Assembly: GCA_903813345.2 (NCBI GenBank) | Contig: CAIIXF020000002.1 | Location: forward strand, 12,542,150-12,606,149 | Length of the DNA: 64,000 bases | Source of the DNA: Owenia fusiformis | Taxonomy: Eukaryota; Annelida; Polychaeta; Sabellida; Oweniidae | Direction: 5' to 3' | Shown here: positions 35,835 to 46,074 of the stretch, one piece after another | Numbering within the stretch: position 1 is the first letter of the stretch | Layout: each line of letters starts with the position of its first letter | Translations under genes and position numbers: made by a program | Notes under the pieces: model-generated | The model's database searches: none | The model's input: only the letters and a program-made list of their open reading frames with translations | What the model was told of the DNA's origin: nothing

Positions 35835-37181
35835 CACGGGGGATAAGCAAAACGAGGGCGAAGCCACGGACTGCGATTCGCGTAATTCAAAACGAGGTTA
35901 CAACGCATTATAGCTGAACAATGGCGGTAAGTCCAAACTTAATTTGGAAGGCATGTTAGGATTTGGGGTAGTTTATTGGTTTGGATATTCTACAGAATAG
36001 CTAGTATGTTCCAGTCGGTGATCAACATATTCATACTCCACCTGCAATGGCATTCTTGGTGCTCGGCTGTCCAATAGTTTAGCATGAACACAAATGAATT
36101 CGAAATCTGCCACAAAAAATGTAATTTTGTCAATATTTGTCCCTAATATACCGATTAAAACAAAGGAATCAGAAATGACATCGAATTAATATAATTATTC
36201 ATGTTCTGTTGTTACAATTACATCTTCGTGTGATATTTGGTAAGCGGAAAACGTACAATTACATAGAAAATTGGAATTTATAATAGTCGCAGTCCATCCA
36301 TCTGCCCAACGCAGTCCGCGACTCAGTGTTGCTTTATATCTGAAGCTGAACGCATTCACAGCCAAAGGTAGATAGCACAATGTGTGTACAGGTCTGGCCG
36401 AAATGGATCAACTTGGGACAAAATTGAATATAAAGGGCTATTTTAATAGACCTACATCGTGTCTCGATCCATTCTGCAAATATATACAAGCTGTCAAATA
36501 CAGCTGAAATCATGAATTTATGGTAGCTATATTGATGGACTGTTGGAAAGATCATCCAAAATTACATTAACTCACCAACTCTCCAATTATTTGATATTTT
36601 CCTGATATCTTCCTGAAACAATAATAGCGTAGGAATATAGTTTACACTATCTTAATATTTATTTCGTGTTCGCGGTTGGACTGCGTTGCTTAGAATATCA
36701 TTGGAGGCTGTGTTGCGTTGTTGAAATAGCTTTGTTTACTGGACTGCGTCCACTATGAATGCGCAGTTTGAATCTAATTTTCTCCTCATGAACACATTCT
36801 ATTATCAAATCATTTTCACGAATTATACTCGGAGCCTCAACTAACCTTTAGATATCAGAAACGTGTTAAAACTCCTTTCAAATGTATGGTAAATTAAATA
36901 ATATGCACATATTTTACAGGTAAAATCAGAACTTTGCTACTGTTTTAGCTTGATCTGGACAACTGCTTATTTTCTTATCTACAGACCAACAGTAGATACA
37001 GAGTAATATTTTGGTCACCGATTAGACACTACGATAGCATTTAAAATACCCGGATTTCTCTATTTTGTCGGAAGAAGCAGAAGGCACTGACGGATGTCCC
37101 TCCATTTTGGCGCTGGGCTGCGGTGTAAAGTTACGCGAGTCGCAGTCCGTGGCTTCGCCCTCGTTTTGCTTATCCCCCGTG
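35835..37181. mobile_element. CAC-ended TIR element nested in the 5.3-kb element
   Basis: 51-bp inverted ends starting CACGGGGGATAAGCAAAACG with one mismatch, flanked by ATGGT (35830-35834 and 37182-37186). Interior of ~1.25 kb repeats GGACTGCG-type motifs in both orientations and has no transposase. As with the 30133 element, CAC ends plus a 5-bp duplication suggest Transib. A different boundary (TCACGG ends, 3-bp TGG duplication) is possible but gives a shorter duplication. Confidence 0.72.
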
Positions 37182-37589
37182 ATGGTATAAGGTCGTTATT
37201 CACCTGTCGGGATGATATGGGTAATATCCCTCGGATGATATCGATATATTTCCCTTGGATGATATCGATATTTCCCTCGGTCACTATAGCGTATGTATCG
37301 TTAGTATATCGCTCTATAGGATATATATCGAATATATAGAGGATGTTCTTTTTATTCCATAGTTAAAGTCATCATCAGAATCGCCGGAAATTCAGTTATT
37401 TAATTCGAGTTTTCCAAACGATCCTGCGATGTTGACACTTAGCGTCGTTTAGAGTCTGAAGTACCAAAAATCCATAAACCATCGCATACGACGCCGTATG
37501 TCATGGCCAAAAGACTGTATGCTATGGTTAAGTGAAAATTTGTCAAAAATATCATATTTTACCACTGATTACAAAAATACCGTTTTTAT

Positions 37590-39060
37590 TTTCACATGTT
37601 ATCCTATGAATATCATGCTAACTATGGAATAACTCGTATATATCATGTGTATATCGGTCAATATCTTGAAAAGAGGATATGTATCAAATATATCGTGCAT
37701 ATCATTAGTTTATCGCTCTATATCTTGAAAAGAAGATATATATCGAATATAGCGTATATATCGTGTGTATTTCGCTCTATATCTTGAAAAGAGGATATAT
37801 ATCGAATATATCGTGCATATCGTGTATATCGTCATGGATTATTTTAAGAAATGATTCAACAAACCCTTATTGGGGATATATATCCGATATATATCTAATA
37901 CACAGGATATATATATCGAATATAGCGTATATATCTTGTATATATCGTTCTATATCTTGAAAATAGGATATATATCGTGTATATCATGTATATCATCATG
38001 GCTAATTGTAAGAACCGACTCAACAATCTCTGTATTGGGGATATATATCCGATATATATCTTAAACACAGGATATATATCGAATATAGGGTATATATCGT
38101 GTGTATATCGTTCTATATCTTGAAAAGAGGATATATATCGAATATATCGTGTATATCGTGTATATCGTCATGGACAATTGTAAGAACCGACTCAACAATC
38201 TCTGTATTGGGGATATATATCCGATATATATCTTAAACACAGGATATATATATCGAATATAGCGTATATATCATGTGTATATCGTTCTATATCTTGAAAA
38301 TAGGATATATATCGAATATATCGTGTATATCGTGTATATCGTCATGAATAATTTTAAGAACTGATTCAACAAACCCTGTATTGGGGATATATATCCGATA
38401 TATATCTTGGAGACAGGATATCTATCGAATATAGCGTATATATCATGTGTATATCGTTCTATATCTTGAAAATAGGATATATATCGAATATATCGTGTAT
38501 ATCGTGTATATCGTCATGAATAATTTTAAGAACTGATTCAACAAACCCTGTATTGGGGATATATATCCGATATATATCTTGGAGACAGGATATCTATCGA
38601 ATATAGCGTATATATCATGTGTATATCGTTCTATATCTTGAAAATAGGATATATATCGAATATATCGTGTATATCGTGTATATCGTTATGAATAATTTTA
38701 AGAACTGATTCAACAAACCCTGTATTGGGGATATATATCCGATATATATCTTGGAGACAGGATATCTATCAAATATAGCGTATATATCATGTGTATATCG
38801 TTCTATATCTTGAAAATAGGATATATATCGAATATATCGTGTATATCGTGTATATCATCATGACTAATTGTAAGAACTGATTCAACAAACCCCTGTATTG
38901 GGGATATATATCCGATATATATCTTAAAGACAGGATATATATATATCAAATATAGCGTATACATCGTGTGTATATCGCTCTATATCTTGGCAAGAGGATA
39001 CATATCGAATATAGCGTGTATATCGTCATGGGTAAATGCCAGGAACATGATAAAATATGG
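37590..39060. repeat. 172-bp satellite-like tandem array
   Basis: At least seven copies. The ATGAATAATTTTAAGAACTG anchor begins at about 38343, 38515 and 38687, a period of exactly 172 bp; outer copies are more diverged. Each unit has GGGGATATATATCCGATATA, a GTGTATATCG run and AGGATATATATCGAATATAT. Three near-identical central copies suggest recent amplification. Frames through it (37596-38064) are artefacts. Confidence 0.88.
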
Positions 39061-39198
39061 AGAAGTATATCTGGCCAGATTTTATATAGCCTTATATATC
39101 GACGATATATATCGAATATATCACATGTAAGTCAATGAGAGGCAGTATAGCGATATATATCGCTATACAACGATATAGCCATTCCTGCACCATTCTCC

Positions 39199-40452
39199 AT
39201 GGCTTCAGCATATGGCTATTCCCAGTCTAACAATCCTCCTAACATAAGCGAACCTAGACAGATTACCCGGGTCAGTGTAGGCCAGCCATTCACCCAGCAG
39301 GGGGAAACATTTGTACTTAGTAAGGTAGATAACCGGTCTTTAGAGACCAATGGTGTATTCACACATGCACCAGTAGTGGTAGAAGCAAATGACCCCCAAA
39401 ACTTCAGTTTCGTAGCCTCAAACCCATCTAGAAATACAAGTGTGGAAGACAGGTATCCCTACTCTGGTATTTCATCAAGTCAAGTTAGAAATATTGTTCC
39501 AGAGGCTGAGCTTATTAATCTAGAACATGATCAAAGGCCTCCCCGACATCATATTAATGATAATTTAAGAAACCAATCATATAGATCTGATTCTCACTTC
39601 AAGATTTCTCCTTTTGATGGAACAACCTCATGGAGAGATTTTCATACTCAATTCAGACTTATCTCTTCCATGAAAGCATGGGATCATCAGCAAAGGACCA
39701 TGCAGCTTATTGGGTTGTTAAAGGGACCTGCCCTTTCTACACTTACTGAGTTGCCAGATGCAAGTCAAGTTGATTATGATTCTATAATTGGTGCATTGAA
39801 AACAAGGTATGATCCCCCCCACCAGGTTGATAGTTATAAGGATAAATTAGAAACTCGACTCAGGAAACCAAATGAAAAATTGGCAGAGCTAGCTCATGAT
39901 ATTTTAAAAATGTGTAAACAGGCTAATCGCCAGACGGAACATGTGTACTGGTTTGTTCGCGCATTAAATGATACAGCTATTGGGGTGCACATTAATCAAC
40001 AATCTCCTAAGACTCTTGATGAAGCTGTTCAAATGGCAATTAAGTATGAAACTTTTCTGGAAAATAGGGCAAGGATTGAGTTGAAACCTACTGTAAGGGC
40101 TATGAATGGACAGGTGTCTAGCTCAGTGTACACTCCCAGTCAAAACACAGGTCATATGCCTAGTCCAGTTCTTACTTTCAGTCAAAACAGTGATCAAGTG
40201 TCTGGCTCAGGGTATGTTCAGAATCAAAATACAGGTTCACCTCATGAGTTAGCTCACCTCTGTAGACTTGTCAATGAACTTTCAGATCAAATCAACAACA
40301 GTCGCCCTCCGTTTCGTGGCAACTGTTGGAATTGTGGCCAGCCAAATCATATCGCAGCTAAGTGCCGCAATGCTCATGTCCCTGGGTGTAATCCCCATGC
40401 AGAAAAATCACGTTCCAGGAATGTGAACAATACTGATTCAAAAAACGCGTAG
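39199..40452 (+). CDS. gag: gag, 3' part: capsid and CCHC zinc knuckle
   Basis: Open frame of 417 codons to TAG at 40450-40452. The ATG at 39199 lies in the duplicated 10-bp target, so this is a truncated Gag that would lack its N-terminal ~200 residues, not a native start. A retrotransposon Gag/capsid-type helical region spans about residues 130-285 (FDGTTSWRDFHTQF ... ALKTRYDPP ...). A CCHC knuckle C-x2-C-x4-H-x4-C is at residues 376-389 and would bind genomic RNA. Two SxVYTPSQNTG-like repeats lie between. Ribosomes reading it can pass into pol by a -1 shift just before the stop. Confidence 0.92.
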   Translation: MASAYGYSQSNNPPNISEPRQITRVSVGQPFTQQGETFVLSKVDNRSLETNGVFTHAPVVVEANDPQNFSFVASNPSRNTSVEDRYPYSGISSSQVRNIVPEAELINLEHDQRPPRHHINDNLRNQSYRSDSHFKISPFDGTTSWRDFHTQFRLISSMKAWDHQQRTMQLIGLLKGPALSTLTELPDASQVDYDSIIGALKTRYDPPHQVDSYKDKLETRLRKPNEKLAELAHDILKMCKQANRQTEHVYWFVRALNDTAIGVHINQQSPKTLDEAVQMAIKYETFLENRARIELKPTVRAMNGQVSSSVYTPSQNTGHMPSPVLTFSQNSDQVSGSGYVQNQNTGSPHELAHLCRLVNELSDQINNSRPPFRGNCWNCGQPNHIAAKCRNAHVPGCNPHAEKSRSRNVNNTDSKNA

Positions 40453-40484
40453 AAGCTCCGACCGTGGGTCAGGACGTAGCTTCT
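40440..40484 (+). promoter_or_regulatory. -1 programmed frameshift signal, gag to pol
   Basis: Heptamer A-AAA-AAC at 40440-40446, in the gag reading phase required for X-XXY-YYZ slippage, lies 3 nt before the gag stop. It is followed after 4 nt by a hairpin: AGAAGCT (40451-40457) pairs with AGCTTCT (40478-40484), and CCGACC with GGTC-A-GG inside, loop GTG. pol is in the -1 frame and is open upstream through this site. The spacer is slightly shorter than usual. Confidence 0.8.
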
Positions 40485-43400
40485 CTGTTTGAGTGGCCCG
40501 AATTTCAGCCTTCTTCATTACATAGTGGTCTATATCTCCCTGTCAGAATTGGCGATGTTCATATTTATGCTCTTGTGGATACTGGTGCAACTATCAGCGT
40601 TCTATCCCCTGAGTTTGCATCACAGGTGTCAAATTCCATAAATACAGATATATGCCCTTACACCGGCAGCAATACTGGTATTACAGTAGCAGATGGTAGT
40701 TCAACTCCCACATTAGGCACCTTACAATGTACTTTAGATTTAGGTCAAGGTTTCAAAGTATCACAACCAGTTTTAATCGCCAATATGCAGGATTCAATGA
40801 TCATTGGTTTGGATTTCCTTAGACCTCAGAAAGCTATTCTAGATGTAGGCACAAATCTATTGCATATAAAAGATCTGGAATTTAAGTGTGTTTCTACCTA
40901 CAAAGTGCCATCTATATATAGAATTACAGTGAGTGAAACAATAACCATTCCCCCTCAGACAGAGATGGTGTGTCCTGGTCAGGTCAACTGTTCAGATAAA
41001 CATGAGTGTATGATTGTGGAGATGGCCCCTAAGTTGTTAGAAAGTGAGGGTCTTATGTTAGCAAAGGCTTTGGTAGATCCAAGGAACCCTTATGTTCCTC
41101 TCAAAGTGGCAAATTTGAGTAATGAACCTCAGACTTTGTATGTAAATATGTTAGTAGGACTTGGTGAAATGTTAGAAAGTAGGTTTGTTAGTCAAGTAGA
41201 TGTAGGCAGCCTGTATAATGGTGAAGAAGAAGATGTTAGAGATAGTTTCAATTTGCTTGCAAGCACCGAAGATGAAGTTAGAGATAGTTTAAATGATAAG
41301 AAAGGAAACGAGAGTTATCTACATGTTAACGAGAAAACTTGTGAAATGAAAATGAATTCTGAATCTTTGCACTTTGAAAAATTGATTGTGTCAAGTAAAG
41401 AATGTCTCTCCAGTGAAGATGGAGAAAAAGTTGAAAAATTCCTCAGAGGTCATAGCGACCTTTTTGCCAAGTCAAAGTTCGATATGGGTCGTACTAATAT
41501 TATCCAACATGAAATCAATACTGGCAATGCTCCTCCTATGAAACAAAAACCCCGCAGGGTACCCCCGGCTAAAAAGGCTGAGGCTGATAAGGCTTTACAG
41601 GATATGCTTGATTTGGGGATTGTTCGTCCTTCCGTCTCTCCCTGGGCAAGTCCCATTGTTCTGGTCCCTAAGAAGGATAACACACTCAGATATTGCATAG
41701 ATTTCCGAAATCTCAACTCCGTGACTCTAAAGGATGCATTTCCTCTCCCGCGTATCGATGATACGTTAGATTGTTTGGCAGGTAGCCAATGGTTTACAAC
41801 ATTAGATTTATGTAGCGGATACCACCAGATTGTCATGGATCCCAGTGATGCCGAGAAAACTGCTTTCACAACAGAAAGGGGTTTATTTGAATGGACGGTC
41901 ATGCCTTTTGGGTTATGTAACGCGGGAGCAACATTTTCTCGATTGATGGAGTGTGTACTAGCGGGTTTACAACCCGAGTCTTGTCTAGCGTATTTGGACG
42001 ACATAGTCATTTTCAGTAAGAGTGTCGATGAACATCTGTCGAAAATTTCCGATGTGTTTTCTCGATTGAGGTCGGCCGGTCTCAAATTGTCCCCCAAAAA
42101 GTGCATGTTATTTAAGCGTGAAGTCAAATATCTAGGTCATGTTGTCAGTCAAGCAGGTGTTTCAGCAGACCCCGAAAAGATCAGTGCAATTGTAGATTGG
42201 CCAGTTCCGAGGAAATTGAAGGACGTACAGGCATTTATCGGGACGTGTTCTTATTATCGTCGCTTTGTGATTGGTTTTTCTGATATCGCCAAGCCCATGT
42301 ACAAATTGACAGAGAAAAATGTAAAATTTTGCTGGGGTGATGAACAGCAAGGCGTATTTCAGTGTCTCAAGGATCAATTCTTAAAGGTGCCGATTCTTGC
42401 GTATCCCGACATGTCCCTTCCATTCATTCTTGATTGCGACGCGTCTGGTTGTGGTATAGGTGGCGTTTTGTCCCAGATTGTCGATAATGTTGAGCGTCCG
42501 GTGCATTTCTATTCTGCGTCACTGTCTCGTGCAGAACGTCAATATTGCGTCACGAGAAGAGAATTGTTGGCAATTGTAAAATCGGTCAAACACTTCCATC
42601 ATTATTTGTACGGGTCAAAATTTTTGGTCAGAACAGATCATGGTGCCTTGACATGGCTTCTCAAGTTCAAGTGCCCGGAAGGACAGTTAGCCCGTTGGCT
42701 AGAAGTGTTAGGGACGTATGATTTTTCCATCAAACATCGCAGGGGAGCCCAACACGGCAATTGTGATGGTTTGTCTCGACGTCCATGTGTTGAGTGTAAG
42801 CATTGCAACAGACAAGAAGAATTAGGTAGATTGTCACTTATCGAAAGTCAGAATGAGGTTGAATCTGTTCATCCCGTTGTTTCAAGCATCAGAGTGGATA
42901 TGTCTATGTCACTTCAACCCGTTGTCAATATGGTTACACGTAGCAAGGTCAAGGTGTCATGTGACCCAAAATCCGCAATCCCAGAATGCAACTGGCGTGA
43001 AAATTTGTCTGATACCGATTATTCCAAAGCGGTGGAAACAGATCCTATTCTTAGTATTGTGAATGAGTGGTTGATTGCTGCTAAACGTCCCGATTGGGGA
43101 GAAATATCGGAAAAATCGCATGTTTTGAAGCAATACTGGAGCCAATTTGATAGATTGAGGCTGAGGTCCTGTTTGATAGAGAGGAAGTGGTTACAAGGTC
43201 ATGAGGTCATCTGGCAGTTGGTCATTCCTGATTGTATGAGGAAACAAGTGCTTTGCTCTGTACATGATTCCGCCTTTGGGGGTCACATGGGTATCGCTAA
43301 AACAGTAGGCAAACTTCGTCAAAAGTATTATTGGATAGGCTTTAAGGCAGATGTTTCTAGGCACATAGCAGAGTGTATTCCATGCCAGAAAAGGAAGTCT

Positions 43401-44528
43401 CCCAATAGGAAACCACGTGCTCATATGAAAACCTTCAATGTGTCTTATCCCTTAGAGCGCTGTGCTTTGGATATTTTGGGGCCTTTGCCAGAATCGACAT
43501 CAGGCAACAAGTATATATTAGTGATCGAGGATTATTTCACGAAATTTCTCGAGGCCCTTCCCATGAAGAATATGGAGGCTAGAACTGTCGCTGATCTTTT
43601 CTTGAAAGAATTTGTGTGCCGTTATGGTTCCTGTCTGTTGTTGCACTCGGACCAGGGAAGGCAATTTGAATCCAATTTATTTCAAGAATTGTGCGATATT
43701 TTAGACATCACCAAGACGCGTACTACCCCGTTCCATGCGCAGTCGGATGGTATGGTGGAACGATCCAATCGCACGCTTGAAGACATGCTCGCAAAAATCG
43801 TCTCCCCGACCCATAGGGATTGGGATTTGCACTTACCTTTTGTGACGGCTGCTATTAGGTCTGCAGTCCATGAGTCAACAGGGTTTTCTCCAGCAATGCT
43901 CATGTTTGGCAGAGAGCCATATTTACCATCTGATTTGCTTTTGGGTCCCCTCCCCCAGACTGAGGATGAGTCACTTCCTGTCTATTACACTGCGTATTGT
44001 AACGATTTACACGAGAAATTGTCAATCATTCACCAGGCCGCCCGTGGGCACATATCTCTTTCTAGTGATAGGCAAAAGCGTCTATATGATGTGAAGGCTA
44101 GGTCTAAGGTCTACGAAGTTAACGACCCCGTTTGGTTGCACGTCCCTGTGGTCAAGGTCGGAACGACCCCTAAATTCTTGAACCCTTGGAAAGGCCCATT
44201 CAAGGTCTTGGAGGTATTGTCTGATGTTTTAGTGGTATTACAGAGTGAAGATGGGAAAGTCAAAGTAGTTCATGTCAACAGAATCAAGCCTTTTGCAGGG
44301 GCATTGCCTGATTGGATGTCTGACGTTGACAAATTGGGTCAAGGTCAAACTTCGCAAGTTCCTCAAATTGAAGTTCCTGTCGTTCGCAATGACCATGTTG
44401 ATGTTCCAATGTCACAACCAGATATTCTCTTGGAGTTTGATCCTCTTTCACCTCCCCATTCTATACCGGCACAGTCACGGCGCACGAGAAGACCCCCCAA
44501 ATGGCTTGACCCATATGACCTTTCATAA
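40464..44528 (+). CDS. pol: pol: protease, reverse transcriptase, RNase H, integrase
   Basis: Uninterrupted frame of ~1354 residues, -1 relative to gag; it has no ATG at its start and would be made as Gag-Pol by frameshifting. Domains in order: aspartic protease with DTGA at residues 39-42; reverse transcriptase with LDDIV active site (YLDD at 510-513); RNase H with DCDAS at about 657-661; integrase HHCC zinc module (H934, H941, C971, C974); catalytic D1003, D1063, E1099 (D-x59-D-x35-E); and a GPY/F-type segment near 1240-1250. No chromodomain after it. The order with integrase last is diagnostic of Ty3/Gypsy. All catalytic residues are present, so the enzyme may be functional and able to act on other copies. 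Confidence 0.97.
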   Translation: MGQDVASLFEWPEFQPSSLHSGLYLPVRIGDVHIYALVDTGATISVLSPEFASQVSNSINTDICPYTGSNTGITVADGSSTPTLGTLQCTLDLGQGFKVSQPVLIANMQDSMIIGLDFLRPQKAILDVGTNLLHIKDLEFKCVSTYKVPSIYRITVSETITIPPQTEMVCPGQVNCSDKHECMIVEMAPKLLESEGLMLAKALVDPRNPYVPLKVANLSNEPQTLYVNMLVGLGEMLESRFVSQVDVGSLYNGEEEDVRDSFNLLASTEDEVRDSLNDKKGNESYLHVNEKTCEMKMNSESLHFEKLIVSSKECLSSEDGEKVEKFLRGHSDLFAKSKFDMGRTNIIQHEINTGNAPPMKQKPRRVPPAKKAEADKALQDMLDLGIVRPSVSPWASPIVLVPKKDNTLRYCIDFRNLNSVTLKDAFPLPRIDDTLDCLAGSQWFTTLDLCSGYHQIVMDPSDAEKTAFTTERGLFEWTVMPFGLCNAGATFSRLMECVLAGLQPESCLAYLDDIVIFSKSVDEHLSKISDVFSRLRSAGLKLSPKKCMLFKREVKYLGHVVSQAGVSADPEKISAIVDWPVPRKLKDVQAFIGTCSYYRRFVIGFSDIAKPMYKLTEKNVKFCWGDEQQGVFQCLKDQFLKVPILAYPDMSLPFILDCDASGCGIGGVLSQIVDNVERPVHFYSASLSRAERQYCVTRRELLAIVKSVKHFHHYLYGSKFLVRTDHGALTWLLKFKCPEGQLARWLEVLGTYDFSIKHRRGAQHGNCDGLSRRPCVECKHCNRQEELGRLSLIESQNEVESVHPVVSSIRVDMSMSLQPVVNMVTRSKVKVSCDPKSAIPECNWRENLSDTDYSKAVETDPILSIVNEWLIAAKRPDWGEISEKSHVLKQYWSQFDRLRLRSCLIERKWLQGHEVIWQLVIPDCMRKQVLCSVHDSAFGGHMGIAKTVGKLRQKYYWIGFKADVSRHIAECIPCQKRKSPNRKPRAHMKTFNVSYPLERCALDILGPLPESTSGNKYILVIEDYFTKFLEALPMKNMEARTVADLFLKEFVCRYGSCLLLHSDQGRQFESNLFQELCDILDITKTRTTPFHAQSDGMVERSNRTLEDMLAKIVSPTHRDWDLHLPFVTAAIRSAVHESTGFSPAMLMFGREPYLPSDLLLGPLPQTEDESLPVYYTAYCNDLHEKLSIIHQAARGHISLSSDRQKRLYDVKARSKVYEVNDPVWLHVPVVKVGTTPKFLNPWKGPFKVLEVLSDVLVVLQSEDGKVKVVHVNRIKPFAGALPDWMSDVDKLGQGQTSQVPQIEVPVVRNDHVDVPMSQPDILLEFDPLSPPHSIPAQSRRTRRPPKWLDPYDLS

Positions 44529-44574
44529 TCATAGGTTGATCCTTTTTATTACCATCAATAATTTTTGCCCACTC

Positions 44575-44582
44575 CTTCCAGG
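44575..44582 (+). promoter_or_regulatory. Candidate splice acceptor for ORF3
   Basis: CCCACTCCTTCCAG ending at 44581 is a pyrimidine-rich AG site 27 bp before the ORF3 ATG. A spliced subgenomic mRNA is the usual way a third ORF is expressed in Gypsy-type elements. The donor is not identified. Confidence 0.35.
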
Positions 44583-44608
44583 AGAATAACGTTCCCCTAT
44601 TCCAATGT

Positions 44609-45526
44609 ATGAAGAGGCGTCCCAGCGGGAAGAGATGCAGGCGCCAATTCAGAACAGAGGGGGCCTTAGACAGACACCAGAGGACAGTTAGCCACAAAAA
44701 TTCAAGCAACGCCACCATGAGGGTTGTGACGTCTCATCCCCAGGGGCGCAATGTCCAAAAAGTAGTAACGGCCGAGATTGATAGTACCCCTCCTTCGGAG
44801 ACATTCTGGGAGTCTCTGGCCGAGTTGAGCTTGCCAGTGCCAATGACTACGCCCGCCACGGTAGTGACCGCCCCGCAGACTCCGTCCAGTACAATAAACA
44901 CGCCGAAGTATTCCGATCCAGAAGACGCAGAGAGCGATCAAAAACCTACACCTACACCAGCAGTAATGCCATCCCTTAGCCAGCCTATCATTGAGGAGGC
45001 CGTCAAATCGCTGGCGCCAGCAGAGCTGCAGGCACTAGAAGCGGCAATGGGGGTCGCTTGCCAGGAGAAAACGGCCGAAACGTTAGTAAAACTCATGAAC
45101 AACTTGGGCGTCAAAGTGACGGAAGTCGTACCCCAGAAGAATGCAGCGACTCAGACAGAGGCATGCGCCGCCTCTGACCCCCCTCCGGTATGTGTCAATG
45201 TGGCGCCCGCCTGTAGTACCCCTCCCCGGGAAGAAGTGCTGACCCCTCCCCCCAAGCCGCGGAAGAGGAAGGAACCCACCCAAACAGTGGCTAGATATAT
45301 GTCCAGAAGAGAGTACGTCATCCCCAAAAAGCGACAACCCCTGGAACAACGCCTCAGGGATGAATTCGGCATCCCGCCGATGTCACCCCAGGGCCAGGCG
45401 GAGGAGGAACTACAGCAAGAGATCGGGCCGATCCCAAGCCTGGATTGCGACATTGAGGAAGGGCCCCAACTTGCCCCGCCAACAATGGCAGAGATGCAGG
45501 CAGCCGCCTGGAAGCCGTGTAAATGA
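44609..45526 (+). CDS. ORF3 of the retrotransposon, unknown function
   Basis: 305 codons from ATG 44609 to TGA, 80 bp after the pol stop and in another frame. It occupies the position of env but has no signal peptide, no membrane segment and no cysteine pattern of an envelope. The N-terminus is basic with a half zinc-finger look (CRRQFRTEGALDRH); the middle is Pro/Thr/Ala-rich with PTPTPA; a KPRKRKEP patch near residue 217 could be a nuclear signal; the C-terminal third is charged. Base composition is clearly more GC-rich than gag or pol, suggesting a different origin, perhaps a captured gene. Long openness in a young element supports coding. No relative recognised. Confidence 0.72.
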   Translation: MKRRPSGKRCRRQFRTEGALDRHQRTVSHKNSSNATMRVVTSHPQGRNVQKVVTAEIDSTPPSETFWESLAELSLPVPMTTPATVVTAPQTPSSTINTPKYSDPEDAESDQKPTPTPAVMPSLSQPIIEEAVKSLAPAELQALEAAMGVACQEKTAETLVKLMNNLGVKVTEVVPQKNAATQTEACAASDPPPVCVNVAPACSTPPREEVLTPPPKPRKRKEPTQTVARYMSRREYVIPKKRQPLEQRLRDEFGIPPMSPQGQAEEELQQEIGPIPSLDCDIEEGPQLAPPTMAEMQAAAWKPCK

Positions 45527-46060
45527 ACATTTGCAATGCCATATGAGTGCTCATGACAGTATTACATAATATTAAGCAGTTTTATTAGAGACAGTGTTTA
45601 TTTTCATTTCAAAGACAAGTTTTATAGATTTTATATATATTTTTATATTGACATTTTGTTATGTCGCCATCAAAAGTGGTGACGTATCTTGATTTCGAAG
45701 TTTCTGTAATGGCGGTTGGTGTCTGGCATTTTGTGTCTGTAATAAATGGCAAGTGGCGACATTTTTGCATGTTCATGCCCAGCATAAATGTGTCGTTAGG
45801 GAAGTGTGACACATGTGTAAATATGTAAAGCATATATCATATATTAACCTTTTGTGCAAAAGTATTTTTAAACGAATGGTGCTTAAATGTCATCAGTATT
45901 TTGAGTATTGCTTCCATTGGATGAAAAGCACCTTAAACATAACTTTTATATAATCACATTATGTTCATTTATGTGTGAAACAACCATTTTGGTGTTTCAA
46001 TATATATTTTTATATTTTTATAGCGCAAGGTAGCCTCTGATCATGGAAGATCAGGTTTTC
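45527..46060 (+). other. 3' untranslated part of the retrotransposon
   Basis: AT-rich sequence between ORF3 and the polypurine tract, with a CTGATCATGGAAGATCAG hairpin just before it. No coding frame. Confidence 0.6.
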
Positions 46061-46074
46061 AAAGGAGGGGGTGG
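46061..46074 (+). promoter_or_regulatory. Polypurine tract
   Basis: AAAGGAGGGGGTGG directly abuts the 3' LTR, the expected plus-strand primer site for reverse transcription. Confidence 0.85.

Larger units (their letters stand above)
33851..39197. mobile_element. 5.3-kb inverted-repeat element inside gag, 10-bp duplication
   Basis: Flanked by the 10-bp direct repeat CATGGCTTCA (33841-33850 and 39198-39207). Near-terminal inverted repeats of ~41 bp (GGTGCAGGAATGGCTATATC..., one mismatch) start at 33855 and end at 39191; the outermost 4 and 6 bases do not match each other. The body holds TATATCG-rich 172-bp repeats on both sides, a ~270-bp imperfect palindrome and a second nested element. No transposase frame. 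Duplications of 9-10 bp are typical of Mutator-like elements; assignment is tentative. Confidence 0.85.

Noticed and set aside
37596-38064. Tyr/Ile/Ser-rich frames over the 172-bp repeats
   Set aside because: Translations of a TATATCG satellite; periodic low-complexity artefacts.
41450-42127. 225-codon minus-strand frame inside pol
   Set aside because: Antisense shadow of the reverse-transcriptase region; no domain, and pol on the plus strand has all catalytic motifs.
44609-45526. ORF3 as an envelope gene
   Set aside because: No signal peptide, membrane segment, cleavage site or cysteine framework; only its position is env-like.
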